Shown: positions 11,850-23,480 of the stretch, one piece after another
Position numbering within the stretch: position 1 is the stretch's first letter
How the letters are laid out: the number at the start of each line of letters is the position of its first letter
Assembly (NCBI GenBank): GCA_963921935.1
Contig: OY998178.1
Span: 49,530,951-49,594,950, forward strand
Origin: Galeruca laticollis
Taxonomy: Eukaryota > Arthropoda > Insecta > Coleoptera > Chrysomelidae
Reading direction: 5' to 3'
DNA: 64,000 bases
Program-made: the position numbers and the translations under genes
The notes under the pieces: model-generated
Databases searched by the model: none
What the model saw: the letters and a program-made list of their open reading frames with translations, nothing else
What the model was told of the DNA's origin: nothing

Positions 11850-13515
11850 ACGAATACAGAAAATGCCTGGGATCGAATTAAACAGCAATTGTAAAAGTAG
11901 AACAAGAAGAAGTAGGGTATGCCAGTCCAAAGACCAAGAAAGAAAGGATGACTGAAGAAATTCTACTGATGATGGACAATTGGTAAAGTACACAAACACA
12001 AAAACATAGAATAATACAAACAAATAAATAGATAATCAGGAAGAAAATCTGAACAGCAATAGAAAAGTGGATGAAGGAAAGATGCGAGGAGATTGAGTTA
12101 CTTCAGAGTAAACAGGACAGCCACGCATTCCAATTAAGACCATTCCGTATACTAAATTAAAACAATGAAATTATAACAGAGGAGCAAGAATTAATAAAAG
12201 TAAGGCAAACATATATACGGAAAACATTCGTTAGCGATACGCCACGAATATACGACAGAAATTATAAATGTGAACAGGCTCCAAAAATTCCAAAGTCAGA
12301 GTTAGTGAAAGCACTAAAATTGAGTAAAAACGGAAAAGCAACGGGTCCGGACGAAATCCACATAGAAATGATAAAATTGTTAGAAGAAAATTTGTTGCCA
12401 CTGTTACAGTTACAACAGAAAGTGAATGCAACAGGTAATATTCCAAAAGACTGGCTCACCTCCTTAATTATGCTCCTCCCTCAAAAATCTAAAGCCAAGA
12501 AATGTGATGAGTTCAGACTGATAAGCTTGATGAGCCAAGTGCTTAAGATCGTACTAAAAATTATACAAGCTAGAATGTATCACAAATGTGAAGCCTATCA
12601 AGCGCTAGCCAGCTTATTATTGCTCCTCCAGAAATGTTGTGACATGAGGAAAGATGTTAATGTCTGTTTCATAGACTACGAGAAAGCCATCGATCGAGTT
12701 AATCACACCGTCCTTCTGACATTACTACAGAAAGAGGGTTAGACAAACAAGACATACGAGTTTATTAGAAATCTTTATTGGAACGAAGAAGCAAAGGTTA
12801 GATATGGACAAACGACAACGGAACCGGTGTGTATAGAAAAGGGGATGCGACAGGGTTGTGTTTTGTCCCCAATATTGTTTAATATGTACTCTGAGCACAT
12901 ATTTAACCAAGCAATAGGAGATGAGGAGGATGGAATTACAATTAACGGCAGAACGTTAAACAACATACGTTATGCAGACGACACGGTTATCATTGCAGGC
13001 AATCCAGAAGCCTTTCAACGCATAATCAATAAAGTTGTAGAAGTGGGGGATCAACTAGGCATGAGAAATAATGTAACAAAAACAAAAGTAATGGCCATAA
13101 CCAGATTACCGCATCCACAACTGAACATGAACATCTATGATAACGCAATACGGGAAGTTGAGAAATTTAAATATCTAGGTAGCTCCATAGCAACAAATGT
13201 AGACCCTGACGTCGAAGTAAGATCACGTATAGAGCAAGCCAGAGCCATATTCATAAAGTTGAAAAACCTATTGTGCAACGCAACCTTAAACTTAAACTCA
13301 AGATACCGTTTTGTGAAAGCATACATGCACTCACTCAGTTCTCCTGTATGGTATGGTCATTAAAAGTGGATACCATAAACAGACTCGAGGCTTTTGAAAT
13401 GTGGATCTTCCCTAGACTACTAAAAATATCATGGACTCAACATGTACCTAACGATAAAGTGCTTAGACGTATGGGATGAGAGTTACTTACAACAATAAAA
13501 CGAAAAAAGACCGCT
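11850..13515 (+). pseudogene. Non-LTR retrotransposon reverse transcriptase, degenerate
   Basis: A LINE-type RT read across several frames. The linker between endonuclease and RT is visible from about 11.9 kb (IEKWMKERCEEIELLQ). RT fingers begin at 12305 (LSKNGKATGPDEIH). Palm motifs follow: FIDYEKAIDRVNH, GMRQGCVLSPILFNMYSEH and the catalytic NIRYADDTVIIAG near 12965. Thumb and C-terminal parts continue as FKYLGSSIATNVDPDVE and RYRFVKAYMHS, to about 13.5 kb. The D in FIDYE and the YADD pair are kept, but a stop after KEG (12742) and later shifts make it inactive. The endonuclease domain and both element ends are missing. The sequence style matches RT genes often mis-annotated in insects as craniofacial development protein; the clade is uncertain. 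Confidence 0.85.
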
Positions 13516-14960
13516 TATCTGGGTCGCCAACGTTCATTAAATGGATATGGCACCTGAAGAAGATATGAGAAAACGATGACTGGAAAGAGGCCATGCTTCT
13601 CCATTGTATGGGTGAGAAAATCTTCGACATATTTTTATCCTTACAAGAACCTAAAATATCCACTGTTCCAACCACAGAAGTTTTAGTTACCATGACAAAA
13701 TACGATGAGACAAAATTAAAACTCCAAGAATATTTTACCCTCAAAACCCACACAGAGTGTGGAATATTCAACGTTGGACAAGCAAAACAAACTCCAGGAG
13801 AATCAATCGACGAATACTATGACAAATTATCAAATCTAGGCACAAACTGCAACTTTACAGACAAAAAAGAGAACTTAAGTCACAAAGCATACAGGGTACA
13901 ACGTTTACGGAACCAAGGACGTATTTATAGATAATCCACCACTCAGTCAACTTGTTATCCCAGGCAAGATACATAAAACAGCTGAAGTCCAACTGAATCA
14001 AATAAACAGTAACATAACTTTAAAGTTAACAAAACAAAGAGTTACGAAACAAACAACAACAAACTAACAGAACATAACATCTAAATTATAAACAACGATG
14101 CAGCACAAGATCAATCATGCAAAAATTGCGGGAATAACTGGCATGAAAATGGCAAGAAGGATTGCCCAGCAATAAACTTAGTCTGATTCCACAGTACAAG
14201 AAAATGCCATTTTGCATAAGTATGTTAACGGAAACCACATCAAACTCATCAATGTAACAACAACCCATCAACAAGTAAAAACAACATCCAAAGCAAGCAG
14301 AAACAGGCAGAATACAACACAAAAGAAGATGATTTTGAATTGGGACATCTTTTTAACGTAACAACAAATGAAAGCTCGACTCTACCAACTATCAGTTTAT
14401 TAGTAAACAATAAGTGGCTCTAATTTATCATTGATACAGGTACTTTTGTCAAATTGATAAGTGAAAAAGCTTACCAAAAATATTTTCATGAACAACTGCA
14501 ACTTGATAATAGCAGAACTTTCCCATAGAGTCCAACGAGAACAACTCAATCCCGACAAAAATACAGGTCGTTCAAGGCATTTTTGAATCACTACTAGATA
14601 ATACAACACATCAAATAAACTGAACTTTGTTTTAGTAACTACAAAGTTAGTCCAAAATAAAATTAACCTAGAATACCTAGAAGGGATAAGAAATTTAAAA
14701 GATACCATGTCATCTATCGTAGTTGTCCCAAAACATGGAAACCCAGGCATTATCAGAATCAGTGTAGATATGAGACAAACAAACAAAGCAATTTTGAGAG
14801 AACTACAATTAACAGTAACTGTGGACAAACTTACCACCAAGCTAAATGGAGCCAAAATATTTAGCAAAGTATGCCTGAATGATGGTCACATTCTACTCAA
14901 GAAATAGTTCAGCGATGTAACAACTAATCCAGCATTATTTGACACTAAAAAATATCACAT
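13516..14960 (+). pseudogene. Gypsy LTR retrotransposon fragment: gag, protease and start of RT
   Basis: Gag begins near 13520 and is open at 13593-13934 (NDDWKEAMLLHCMGEKIFDI, then a region ending in DEYYDKLSNLGTNC). A zinc knuckle (CKNCGNNWHENGKKDC, near 14107) follows; it has six residues between H and the last C where four are usual. The aspartic protease active site appears as FIIDTGT near 14425. The start of RT is at 14707-14907 (SSIVVVPKHGNPGIIRISVD, then KLNGAKIFSKVCLNDG). Frameshifts and stops lie between all domains and the RT palm, RNase H and integrase are gone. The domain style fits Ty3/gypsy elements near the K02A2.6 group. The left boundary runs straight into the preceding LINE relic. 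Confidence 0.8.
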
Positions 14961-16871
14961 TTATTAGTTGATGTAGTGCCACGAACTCTCTTTGTGCCTA
15001 GTAGTAAAAAGCAATTAGTGTGAAGTTAAAGTAAATATTAATTGAAACGAAAGAAATATGAAAAATAAAAAATTAGAGTTAAGCTGAAAGATCGTAACGA
15101 AGTGAGCGTGCAATTATACCGAGCTATTTCAAATGCCGGAGAGTAGGGGTGGGGTAAGATTAAAACAGAAGCTCTCCTTGTTCTGTAGCTCCCTATCAGT
15201 TAACGTGTTATAAAGAACAGGTATGTATATTTAAATAAAATATTTGTATTATTATTAGAGGAAAAAATAGATTAATAATAATAATAATATCTAAACAACT
15301 AAAAGCAGAGGCAAAACCTAGCAAGTCGACTTACTAGGTTTTACAATTGTATGCCATTTTTGAAAAGGTCACGAAAAGTTAGCTTATAGAAACTATTCCT
15401 TTCTGCCGTCATCCCACTCTAAAGTATATCTTTTCACACGAGATTTTTAGTAAGTCTATTAAAATATTATTCAAACTCTTTCAAAAAATGGCATGTCGCT
15501 TGCTAGGTTTTGCCAATTTTTTTCCGCAAAAAGTTCATTACAAATTTGTTGGTTCAGTCTACTTGCTAGTTTCTGAATATTTACATTTTACAATTTTTAG
15601 TCTGGTCCTAACAGGTGTCGAGTTATCATCAAGCAGAGAAGTGGAAATTAAATTAGTGTTGTTTTAGTTGAATCTGAAGTAAACAGGAGATGAGAAGAGG
15701 GCAGTATTTAGTGAATCTCTGTTTAAAAAACAGGTAAGTATTTATTAAACAACTTAACCAAGAAATAACTGTTCAGGGGTGCGTTCGGTTTTAGATAACG
15801 TGGATGGGATAGTAATCTGACAGGATACTCTCCGGTTGAGGAATTTCTGGACACTTTAGATAGTATTCTTTGGTAGTTTACGCTGTTGTCATATTTTATT
15901 TAATATTTACTTCAAGTTATATAATTTTACTTGTTTTAATTCTTTTTAGTTGTGGTTTAATGTATCACAATAAATTTCTTCAAACAGGATATAACGAATC
16001 GCCCATTTTTCAAAATTTAGAGTATAAATCGTTTATTAATAATCCATCTGGCAACGTTTTATTTGATCAGATGTTTTCTGTTTTAGTTCCAAAGCATCTA
16101 ACCCATTAGATACCAATAATATAGATATATTATTATAAGTAGTTGTTGTATCCCCTACGAATTAGCATTCAGGCTTTTAAAATGGAAAAAAGTTGCATTA
16201 ATTCAAATGTTAACGATGAAGCATATAAGTAACTTTTGTAATATTTCGGTATTAATGAGCGAATTTACTGATGACAGCAAGAATGATAAAATTGAATTGT
16301 TTCATATAGTGTCTGGTTCTCTAAAGGAACGTAATAAAGTTGTCAGAATAAAAAATACCAATAATGAAAATGATATTCATTGCAATATTGATGCTACAGT
16401 CAAAAGAAATAATTTAGCAAATTATTTAGATATTTTAATAGATATTTAAATATTTGGGTAGTAAATTGTATATGCATACTCGTATAAGTTAATCATTTAA
16501 TGAATTTAGTCATTTTATTTTCCCGATTCCCTAATCAGGTAGGAGGACATTAGTGCGCATGTCGACTAACTTTTTCTCGATCAAGTATTTTCTGACTAGA
16601 TATTATAGCAAAATTAACTGATATGTAATGAGGTCGATTTTTGAGGGATGCTTAATGTGAAAAAGCCCCTGACGTTATCTTCACAGCCTATATAGAGCGT
16701 TTTCCATTTTCGCGCCATTTTGAAAATAAGGTGGGGAAAATAAGCATTGAATATTTTACCTTGTATTTTTTTTATTTTTTTTGTTGTATATTTTGAAATA
16801 TTTTGATACTTGATTGTTGTCTGTTTGATTCATGCGAGGATTCATGTAATATTAGAGATTTTTTTCCGCAG
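14961..16871. other. Mostly unassigned DNA with two short open frames
   Basis: No known protein recognised. Exon-like 5'-UTR pieces with strong donors occur at about 15210 (aacag/gtatgt) and 15732 (aacag/gtaagt). Two frames follow: 15870-16109 and 16207-16449. The second joins, after a shift, to an ATG at 16183 (MEKSCINSNVNDEAYK) and encodes an acidic, asparagine-rich peptide ending NNLANYLDILIDI. They could be remains of one unknown gene. The motif ctaggttttgccaattt recurs in varied form at 15335 and 15500. The acceptor at 16859-16871 starts the next element's exon. Confidence 0.25.
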
Positions 16872-18544
16872 AGACGATGGCTCTCGAAAAGTTGCACCAA
16901 GCCATGACAGCGATGACGAAAATAGTTTTTCGGATTTTGACGACTCTTATACCGACCCAAGTTACGACCCTACCGCTACTACTACTGGCAAAAAACGAAA
17001 ACTATTTTTTGATTTGAATAATTTAATTTCCCCGGAAGACCACATTCTTGACAAGGTTCGTAATTCTTATGAGTCTCTAGCGAATAATTCACAAAATTTA
17101 ATTGAAAGTAATGAGCCTAGAGTGGAAGATACTCCAATAATATGTGGGGAAGTCTTAATGGATATTTTAAACAAGGTTCCTAATGCTGGTGAACCTGTCA
17201 TGGATGTCACTGATTGTGTAGGCAAAGCACAACGGATGATTCCAATAAGACTTTCGAAACTATCATTGAAAAGCATTGTTTATTACCCCCTTGTATAGAA
17301 ACGTGCAGAGGAAAGTGTTTTTCAAAACTTCAGGAACCTTTTAGAGAAATTATAAGAAAGAAATTCTGGCGGTTCAGATTTGCTGAAAGGAGAATTTTTT
17401 TGGACGCTAATGTGAAAGAATGTAGGATAAAAATGCGACGCCAAGAATCCCAGATAAGCACCAGGAATATTTCGCATCAATATTTTTTGCAAATGCAAGT
17501 TGATGGACTAGAAAACTTCCATAAAGTACTAGTTTGTAAAATTATGTTCCTACACACTTGAGTGCTCAAAACAGATGGAATGATGAGTTGGCACATTGAA
17601 TCTAAAAGAAATGATTCAGAAGGACTGGCTAAGACAGTAGATGATAGGGGGCTAACTTCACGGAGCATATTGCAAAACCAAAAAGAAGAGACTACAGAGC
17701 TTATAGTAAGACATATAAATTCCTACAATCTTGTAGTCTCTCATTACAATTTGGCACATGAGTCCAACAGACGCTATCTGTCTCTTGAATTAACCGTTAA
17801 AACACTGTGGTAAGACTTTTGTGGTATAAAAAAGATGTCCTATGATCTGTATAGGGAAATATTCGACCAACAAAATATTGGATTCACAAAACAATCTCAA
17901 GACGAATGTGTTTCTTGTTTAAAACATGATATACATATTAATAATTCAAATTGTCAGGAAAGCGGTTGCAGCAGTTGTATTATTTTTGAAATACACAAAA
18001 AGTTTTATACTGAGGCTAGGCAAATCTATGAAAAAGATTCAAAAAGACAGATAGCCGAACAAGAAAAAGTATATGGTGTGGACATGCAAAAGGTCTTACT
18101 TTTGCCCAAAATATCAACAAAGGAATCTTTCTCCATCCCAAGGTATATTAAGATTATATTTAAATGAATTTTAATACCAATTGTTGGATTTGATTATTTA
18201 TATTTTAGATTAGTAGTTTTTTATGAGACATTTGCTTCCTTAAGCCGAGATGAAAATTAATGCGTGATGTGGCATGAAGCGATACTTGGAAGATCTGCAT
18301 GTGATGTAGCTTCAACTTACTACAACATTATAAATAACTCCGATGATGTAGTAGAAGAGTTTACCTTTTGGGTAGATAACTGCCCAAAATAAAAACTGGA
18401 CGCTATATTCAGCTTTTGTATGTTTTGTCAATGCCGTATAGGGACCCCACAAAACTACATTGAAATATTTCTGACCATTCGTTTATGGCTGCGCATTCGG
18501 TTCATGGACGTATAAGATCTGAAATGAAAAGCCACTCGAATATA
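16872..18544 (+). pseudogene. DUF7869-like mobile-element protein, 5' portion
   Basis: The frame opens after an acceptor (tttttttccgcag, ending 16871) with an acidic N terminus (DDENSFSDFDDSYTDPSYDP). Next come a cysteine motif (PPCIETCRGKCFSKLQ, near 17287), FWRFRFAERRIFL, a C-x2-C region (DECVSCLKHD, near 17900), and DMQKVLLLPKISTKESFSIP. A 66-base intron (18143-18208, gtatat...tttag) joins exactly in frame to LVVFYETFASLSRDE. The core follows: VMWHEAILGRSACDVAS, FWVDNC, NKNWTLYSAFVCFVN and HSFMAAHSVHGRIRSEMKSH. Proteins with this D-N-C / NKNW / GHTFM-ADS-H pattern are common repeated ORFs in insects and are now often labelled DUF7869; a transposase role is suspected. There are a frameshift near 17220, a stop at 17811-17813 and further shifts. 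A mariner at 18545 separates the C-terminal part. Confidence 0.7.
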
Positions 18545-18983
18545 CAGGGTGTCCCGGGACTAATGGGAAAAAAGTCAGGAGCGTATAATCCGAGCTAAAA
18601 TAATGTTAGTACTTCATATAAACTTTTACTATGCAGGCCCTCGTTTTCGAGTTATAGGCCTCCAAAGTTTTAATTTTGAATTTGGTTTTTATTTGTATTT
18701 TCTGTACTAGTTATTTGATCTTTATAAAATTTACGGCAAAGCTATGATGTATGTGTATGTTTATTTTGGTAAGGTGAACAGATTCACAGTAGTGCATTGA
18801 AGCCAGGGACGGACTACTCGCTATGGTTAGTGATCCAAAAAATTTGCAGGTATGGCACACCCTGTATGAAATTATCGAAATTCACTTCCACACACATTAA
18901 GCTAACGAAAATGTACTCTTGTTGGAATTCGATAAAATAAGCCGTTTGGCTAATATTTACAGTTTTATTAATGCACTACGTAC
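18545..18983 (+). repeat. Left 439-bp terminal inverted repeat of the mariner
   Basis: Nearly identical, as reverse complement, to 20553-20991. Differences are scattered single bases and small indels. The outer tip cagggtgtccc is echoed in opposite direction near 18856-18868. The innermost part ends ttaatgcactacgtac. Confidence 0.9.
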
Positions 18984-19249
18984 CAGTTTACGCATTCACC
19001 ATTTTTATAAGTACACAACGAGGTAAAACTAACTTTTAATAGATGTCCAAAATTTACCTAGAGTACTACAAAAAAATAATTTAACGATAGCAGAAGATGA
19101 AAAACATTAACGACTTAATAATTGGAAAGTTGGTAAAAACTTTTTATAAGTGTTTTTACCGTTTATCAAGTTACCATAGGATTAGTTGTCAAACGTTGTG
19201 TAGAATAGTTCGTAGTCAGTACTTGTCAATAATTCATAAGACCTTAATT

Positions 19250-20392
19250 TAACAGTTACAATAGCAGAATTCGCTTTTATTGAGTACGCAGATAAACATC
19301 TAATGTATGGACTGGCTTCTCGAAACTGTTTAGAGGCCAAAAGGCTTTATGAAGAACATTTTGCAAACAGAGCATTGCCAGACAGACGAATGTTTGGGCG
19401 TATTGATCTCAGGTTACGAGAAACAGGTATGAATAAGTAAATGTAATTTTCCATGTATACAAAACAAAATTTTAAATTTTAGGAAGATTTTCGCCAGAAA
19501 AATCTGGAGAAGGTCCAGTACGAAGCATACGTACTGTGGCAGTTGAACAAGACTTGTTAAATGCAGTTGATAATGAACCATCGAGTTTTAGAAAATTATC
19601 AAGAGAACATACGTCTCGAAATCAGTTGTTCATCGCGTCCTAAAAGAACAGCTGTTATATCCTTTCCACATGAAAAAAGTACACCGTATGACAGTGGCTG
19701 ATTATCCTGCTCGACTTGAGTAAAGCCAGTGGTTTCTGCGACAACAACAAGCAGACAACACATTTATTAGTAACGTTCTCTTTACGAACGAACCGGGTTT
19801 CACCAGAGATGAAATCATAAATTCTCATAATATGCATTTATGGGATGATGTGAATCTACATGGCATTATCCAAACTAGGATCCAGCATAGATTCATGGTT
19901 AATGTTTGGCAGGAATAGTTGGCAATAATTTGATACAGCCATACTTTATTGACGGTACTTTGACCGGTCAGAGATATTTGGAGTTTTTTGCAAAATGAGT
20001 TATGGAACCTGTTTGATGATGTGCTACTACAAACTCGTAGGAATTTATGGTTCATGCATGATGGGGCCCCTCCTCATTTCAGTTTAGATGTACGACAGCA
20101 TTTACACACAAGGCTTCCTAATAGATGGATTGGTCGTGGAGGCCCTTTTCAATGGCCACCGCGATCAGGAGACGTTAATCCTATGGATTTCTTTCTCTAG
20201 GGTTATCTCAAAAGTAAGGTATACGCAACACCTGTGCAAACAATGCAAGATTTAATAGACAGAATTGTGTTACACTGCAATGTCATTAGAAATAGTGTGA
20301 AATTGCTCTTTCAAGTGCAAAGAAACAACCTTCGTAGACTTAGAATGTGCGTGGAAGTGGGAGGAGCTCATATTGAACATTTATTAGAATAA
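19250..20392 (+). pseudogene. Mariner-type transposase (DD41D), damaged
   Basis: The N-terminal helix-turn-helix region reads EYADKHLMYGLASRN and LYEEHFANRALPDRRMFGRI. A 56-base intron (19427-19482, gtatga...ttttag) then joins to RFSPEKSGEGPVRS. The first catalytic block reads LFTNEPGFTRDEI, where FTDE is normal, so the first aspartate is asparagine. The second is WFMHDGAPPHFSLDVRQHL. The third is WPPRSGDVNPMDFFL, with 41 residues between the second and third aspartates. Frameshifts near 19640-19740, 19913 and 19995, and a stop replacing tryptophan after MDFFL (near 20198), show that it is dead. The C terminus (GGAHIEHLLE, stop TAA) is normal. The spacing and the WIGRGGP motif fit the rosa-like DD41D group; that label is inference. 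Confidence 0.88.
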
Positions 20393-20552
20393 CGTTAGTT
20401 TTTGTTGTTGTTTAGGAATTAGTTTTAGTCTAATGTTTTATAACTTGTGTTTGTTGAGGTTTTCTTAATGGTTTAATAATGTTATGTTCGTAATTTTGAT
20501 TAAAAGCAAGTAAATTCTGGACATCGTATTAATAAGTTAGTTAGGTAGATTT

Positions 20553-20991
20553 GTACGTAGTGCATTAATAAAACTGTAAATATTAGCCAAACGGCTCATT
20601 TTATCGAATTCCAACAGGAGTACCTTTTCGTTAGCTTAATGTGTGGGAAAGTGAATTTTGATAATTTCATACAGGGTGTGCCATACCTGCAAAATTTTTG
20701 GATCACTAACCATTGCGAGTAGTCCGTCCCTGGCTTCAATGCACTACTGTAAATCTGTTTACCTTACCAAAATAAACATACACTTACATTATAGCTTTGC
20801 CGTGAATTTTATGAAGATCAAATAACTAGTACAAAAAATAAAAATAAAAACCAAATTCAAAATTCAAACTTTGGAGGCCTATAACTCGAAAACGAGGGCC
20901 TGCATAGTAAAAGTTCATATGAAGTACTTACATTATTTTGGCTCATATTATACTCTCCTGACTTTTTTCCCATTAGTCCCAGGACACCCTG
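20553..20991 (-). repeat. Right 439-bp terminal inverted repeat of the mariner
   Basis: Mirror of 18545-18983. It ends at the TA duplication at 20992-20993. Confidence 0.9.
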
Positions 20992-20993
20992 TA

Positions 20994-21404
20994 TATGATT
21001 TCGAACAACTACTCAAAATTATTGAGCAATCTTCTAAAAAAACTAAATGCTTGGCCCTTAATTTTTTTGATTTTTTTCCATTTGAAGATGGTTCGAAGCA
21101 GAGGAAAAATAACAACATACCCTTTCTAGAAAATATGAAGATTGTGGAATTTCATAAGGGTTCAAGGAATCTTTTTTTCAAAGATTCTCATTCCGCTAAA
21201 ATTTTTACAGAATTCGACTTTTTAAAGAGAAATTTGTAGCACAATTTCCAGAAAATTCTTATGAAGAACCCCCTGGTTTAAATACTTCTAAGGAAGAAAA
21301 AAAATTGAAACCACTTATTCCTTCCATTGAAGATGAACGAAAAAAACTATTTTGGCAGTTCTTGCCAACCAATAGTGCTATTCAACGCGTCAATCGATTA
21401 AAAT
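20994..21404 (+). pseudogene. DUF7869-like mobile-element protein, 3' portion after mariner insertion
   Basis: Directly after the mariner's TA the sequence reads YDFEQLLKIIEQS, then IVEFHKGSRNLFFKDSHSA and EFDFLKRN. After a one-base shift near 21237 it continues through EEPPGLNTSKEEKKLKPLIP to a stop at about 21404. This is the expected C terminus of the gene that begins at 16872: the same family shows a GHTFM/ADS-H core followed by a Y-D-F-x-x-L stretch. The frame is one base off across the insertion, so the host gene was probably already decaying. The final codons overlap the inverted-repeat element that begins at 21373. Confidence 0.7.
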
Positions 21405-21853
21405 AATTTCCTGTCATTTAAAAAACAACATGTTCAACAATACATTTTCGATGTCAATCGATGACTCTGATTATAATCGGTCTAAAATTATGATGCTATT
21501 GAAAACAATCGTAAATCGGAAGCAAGTGATTGGTTGAAAAATTTAAATAAGCTACCGTTTGTCTATGGGTTATGTAATGTGAGTGATATTTTGCAATTGT
21601 ATATTACATTTTTTGTTACCAGAACAGCTTGTATAAAATTAAACGTGATTAAACTAAATGAATTTGTGAAAAGTGGAAAATACACGTGAAATGAACTAAA
21701 ATAATGATGAGGATATGTCACTATTGATTTATTTGATTTGTAAAATGACATGACAAATGACAATTTTTTTTGGTCGTTCAACAAACATCAATCCGTTTTC
21801 GATTCCGATTATAATCAAAATCGGAATCAAGATCGAAGTGTTGAATAGCACTA
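21373..21853. mobile_element. Small fold-back element
   Basis: Ends are the 14-base pair tagtgctattcaac (21373-21386) and its exact complement gttgaatagcacta (21840-21853). Further inside, gattataatcgg (about 21470) pairs with ccgattataatc (about 21805). There is no coding capacity. I could not find matching target duplications (flanks ccaaccaa and atgacaat), so either they have decayed or the ends are misjudged. Left end overlaps the tail of the DUF7869-like gene. Confidence 0.55.
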
Positions 21854-22299
21854 ATGACAATGCTACGGATTTGTGTCAAGTATCTGGAAAGAAGTGACAC
21901 TTTGTTCTTAAGTTAACATACTAGTTTTCAAGTTTTTCTGTCAAAAATGTTTATTCTTAATATAATTTAGTAGGTCAACTTCCAAATTTTTGCATAATTT
22001 TGTTATAAGGTAAAATGGGTGATTACCGGCTCATGCAAAATCGTAAGGTAATGCCGGCTTAAATACGTACATCAATTTTACTCATGATTTATCTATATTT
22101 GCCGTAAAAGAATCTGAATATAGCACCCACTCTATGATAGGATCTTTATCCTCCAATCAAATTATGCATATAAAGTGAGGATGCTGGCACGCGCCTAAAA
22201 CAATTGCCAGTCTTAAGTGAAATGTGCAACGAAAAAGTGCAGTGCTGTTGTTATTTGCTCTATATTTGGTAAGTGATTGGACTTCACCTCTTAAGGAAT

Positions 22300-23480
22300 T
22301 CTGACCAATAACTCCTAGAATTAAGGCTGTTTAGAAATGTTTTTGATTTTGTTTGATTCATAAAGGTCTATTAAATATACTTTTCACATTTTGTATAAAA
22401 AATGGAGAAAATTGCAAAAATAAAATAGGCCGGTATTAGACTAAGATTTTTTATCTCCATCTAATTGCGGCTTATTGAGCCGGAATTGCAATTATTTTTA
22501 AACATCTTTTGTAACTAAAAACAAGAAACTTTCTTTCCGAGTTTATGTAACATATAATTCGAAAAATATTTAAAACTAATTCCGGCTCACCAGTTTCTCT
22601 ACAGAAATAGGAAAAATATGACTTTTATTACCCAGTTTTAGGTGTTTTCAAGACAAGATTCAATAAGAAAAAAATGTTTTTTAGGCAACCAGTTTTTCAA
22701 TAAAAATGATAGAATTAATAATGTTTAGATATGTTTTGGATTTTGCTTGATTTATAAAGGTCTATTGAACGTATTTTTCACTTTTTATAGAAGACTTTTA
22801 GTGGGAAAATGGTGAAAATTGTAAAACTAAAATAGGCCGGTATTAGATTAATATTTTTACCTCGATCTAATTGCGTCTTATTAAGCTGGAACTGAAAAAA
22901 AAATCGCAATTATTTGCAATTGTTTTTTAACATTTAAAAAAACATTGTTTTCGGATTTTTGTGACATATTATGTTTTAAAAAATATATTAAATTATTTCC
23001 GACCCACAAGTTTTTTTAAAAGAAGTAAGGAAAATACGACTTTTATGTTACCCAATTTTAAAGAGTGTTTACAAAAAGAGTCAATGAATTTATTTTTCGG
23101 CCAACCAGTTTTTTAATGAAAATGGTAGAATTGGGGATTCTTGGATATGTTTTTATTTTCGGTTGATTTAATAAAGTCCAATAAATATATTTTTTAGATT
23201 TTATAAAGTATTTTGTAGAAAAAAATGGTGCTAATCGTAAAAAATAAAATAGGCCGGTTTTAGATAAATATTTGAGACCTCGATCAAATTACGGCTTCTT
23301 AAGCCGGAATTGCAAAAAATTACGATTGTTTTAAATATATATATTTTTATATGTTAACCAAAAAACAAAAAACTTGTTTTTAAATTTCTATGACATACTT
23401 TACAAAAAATATAAAAAAATAGATCCGGTCCACAAGTTTCTTGATAGAAATAGGACTAAAGGCCTATTATATTAAACTTT
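22300..23480 (+). repeat. Three diverged tandem units of about 410 bp inside the pogo element
   Basis: The anchor aataggccgg occurs at 22424, 22831 and 23248, giving periods of 407 and 417. Each unit contains aataggccggt-tttaga, then cggctt-tt-agccggaattgc about 40 bases on, and a purine-rich remainder with cccagttttaa and aatgaaaatgatagaatt-like segments. The units have diverged by many substitutions. They hold no coding sequence. They may multiply the number of transposase-binding sites at the 5' side. Confidence 0.85.

Larger units (their letters stand above)
18545..20991 (+). mobile_element. Mariner DD41D element with 439-bp terminal inverted repeats
   Basis: The element starts cagggtgtcccgggac and ends with the inverse complement (gtcccaggacaccctg). 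It is flanked by TA at 18543-18544 and 20992-20993, the mariner target duplication. The inverted repeats run 439 bases on each side (18545-18983 and 20553-20991), far longer than the usual 28 or so of mariners. Each arm contains an inward-facing near-copy of the tip (ggcacaccctgta, near 18860, and its mirror near 20675). The arm therefore looks like a 325-bp unit with its own mini-ends plus about 110 bp more. The interior codes for a damaged transposase. The element sits inside a DUF7869-like gene, whose frame resumes at 20994. Confidence 0.92.

Noticed and set aside
22300..23480. Possible CRISPR-like array (regular repeats)
   Set aside because: Units are about 410 bp, diverged, and lie within a eukaryotic DNA transposon; not a CRISPR array.
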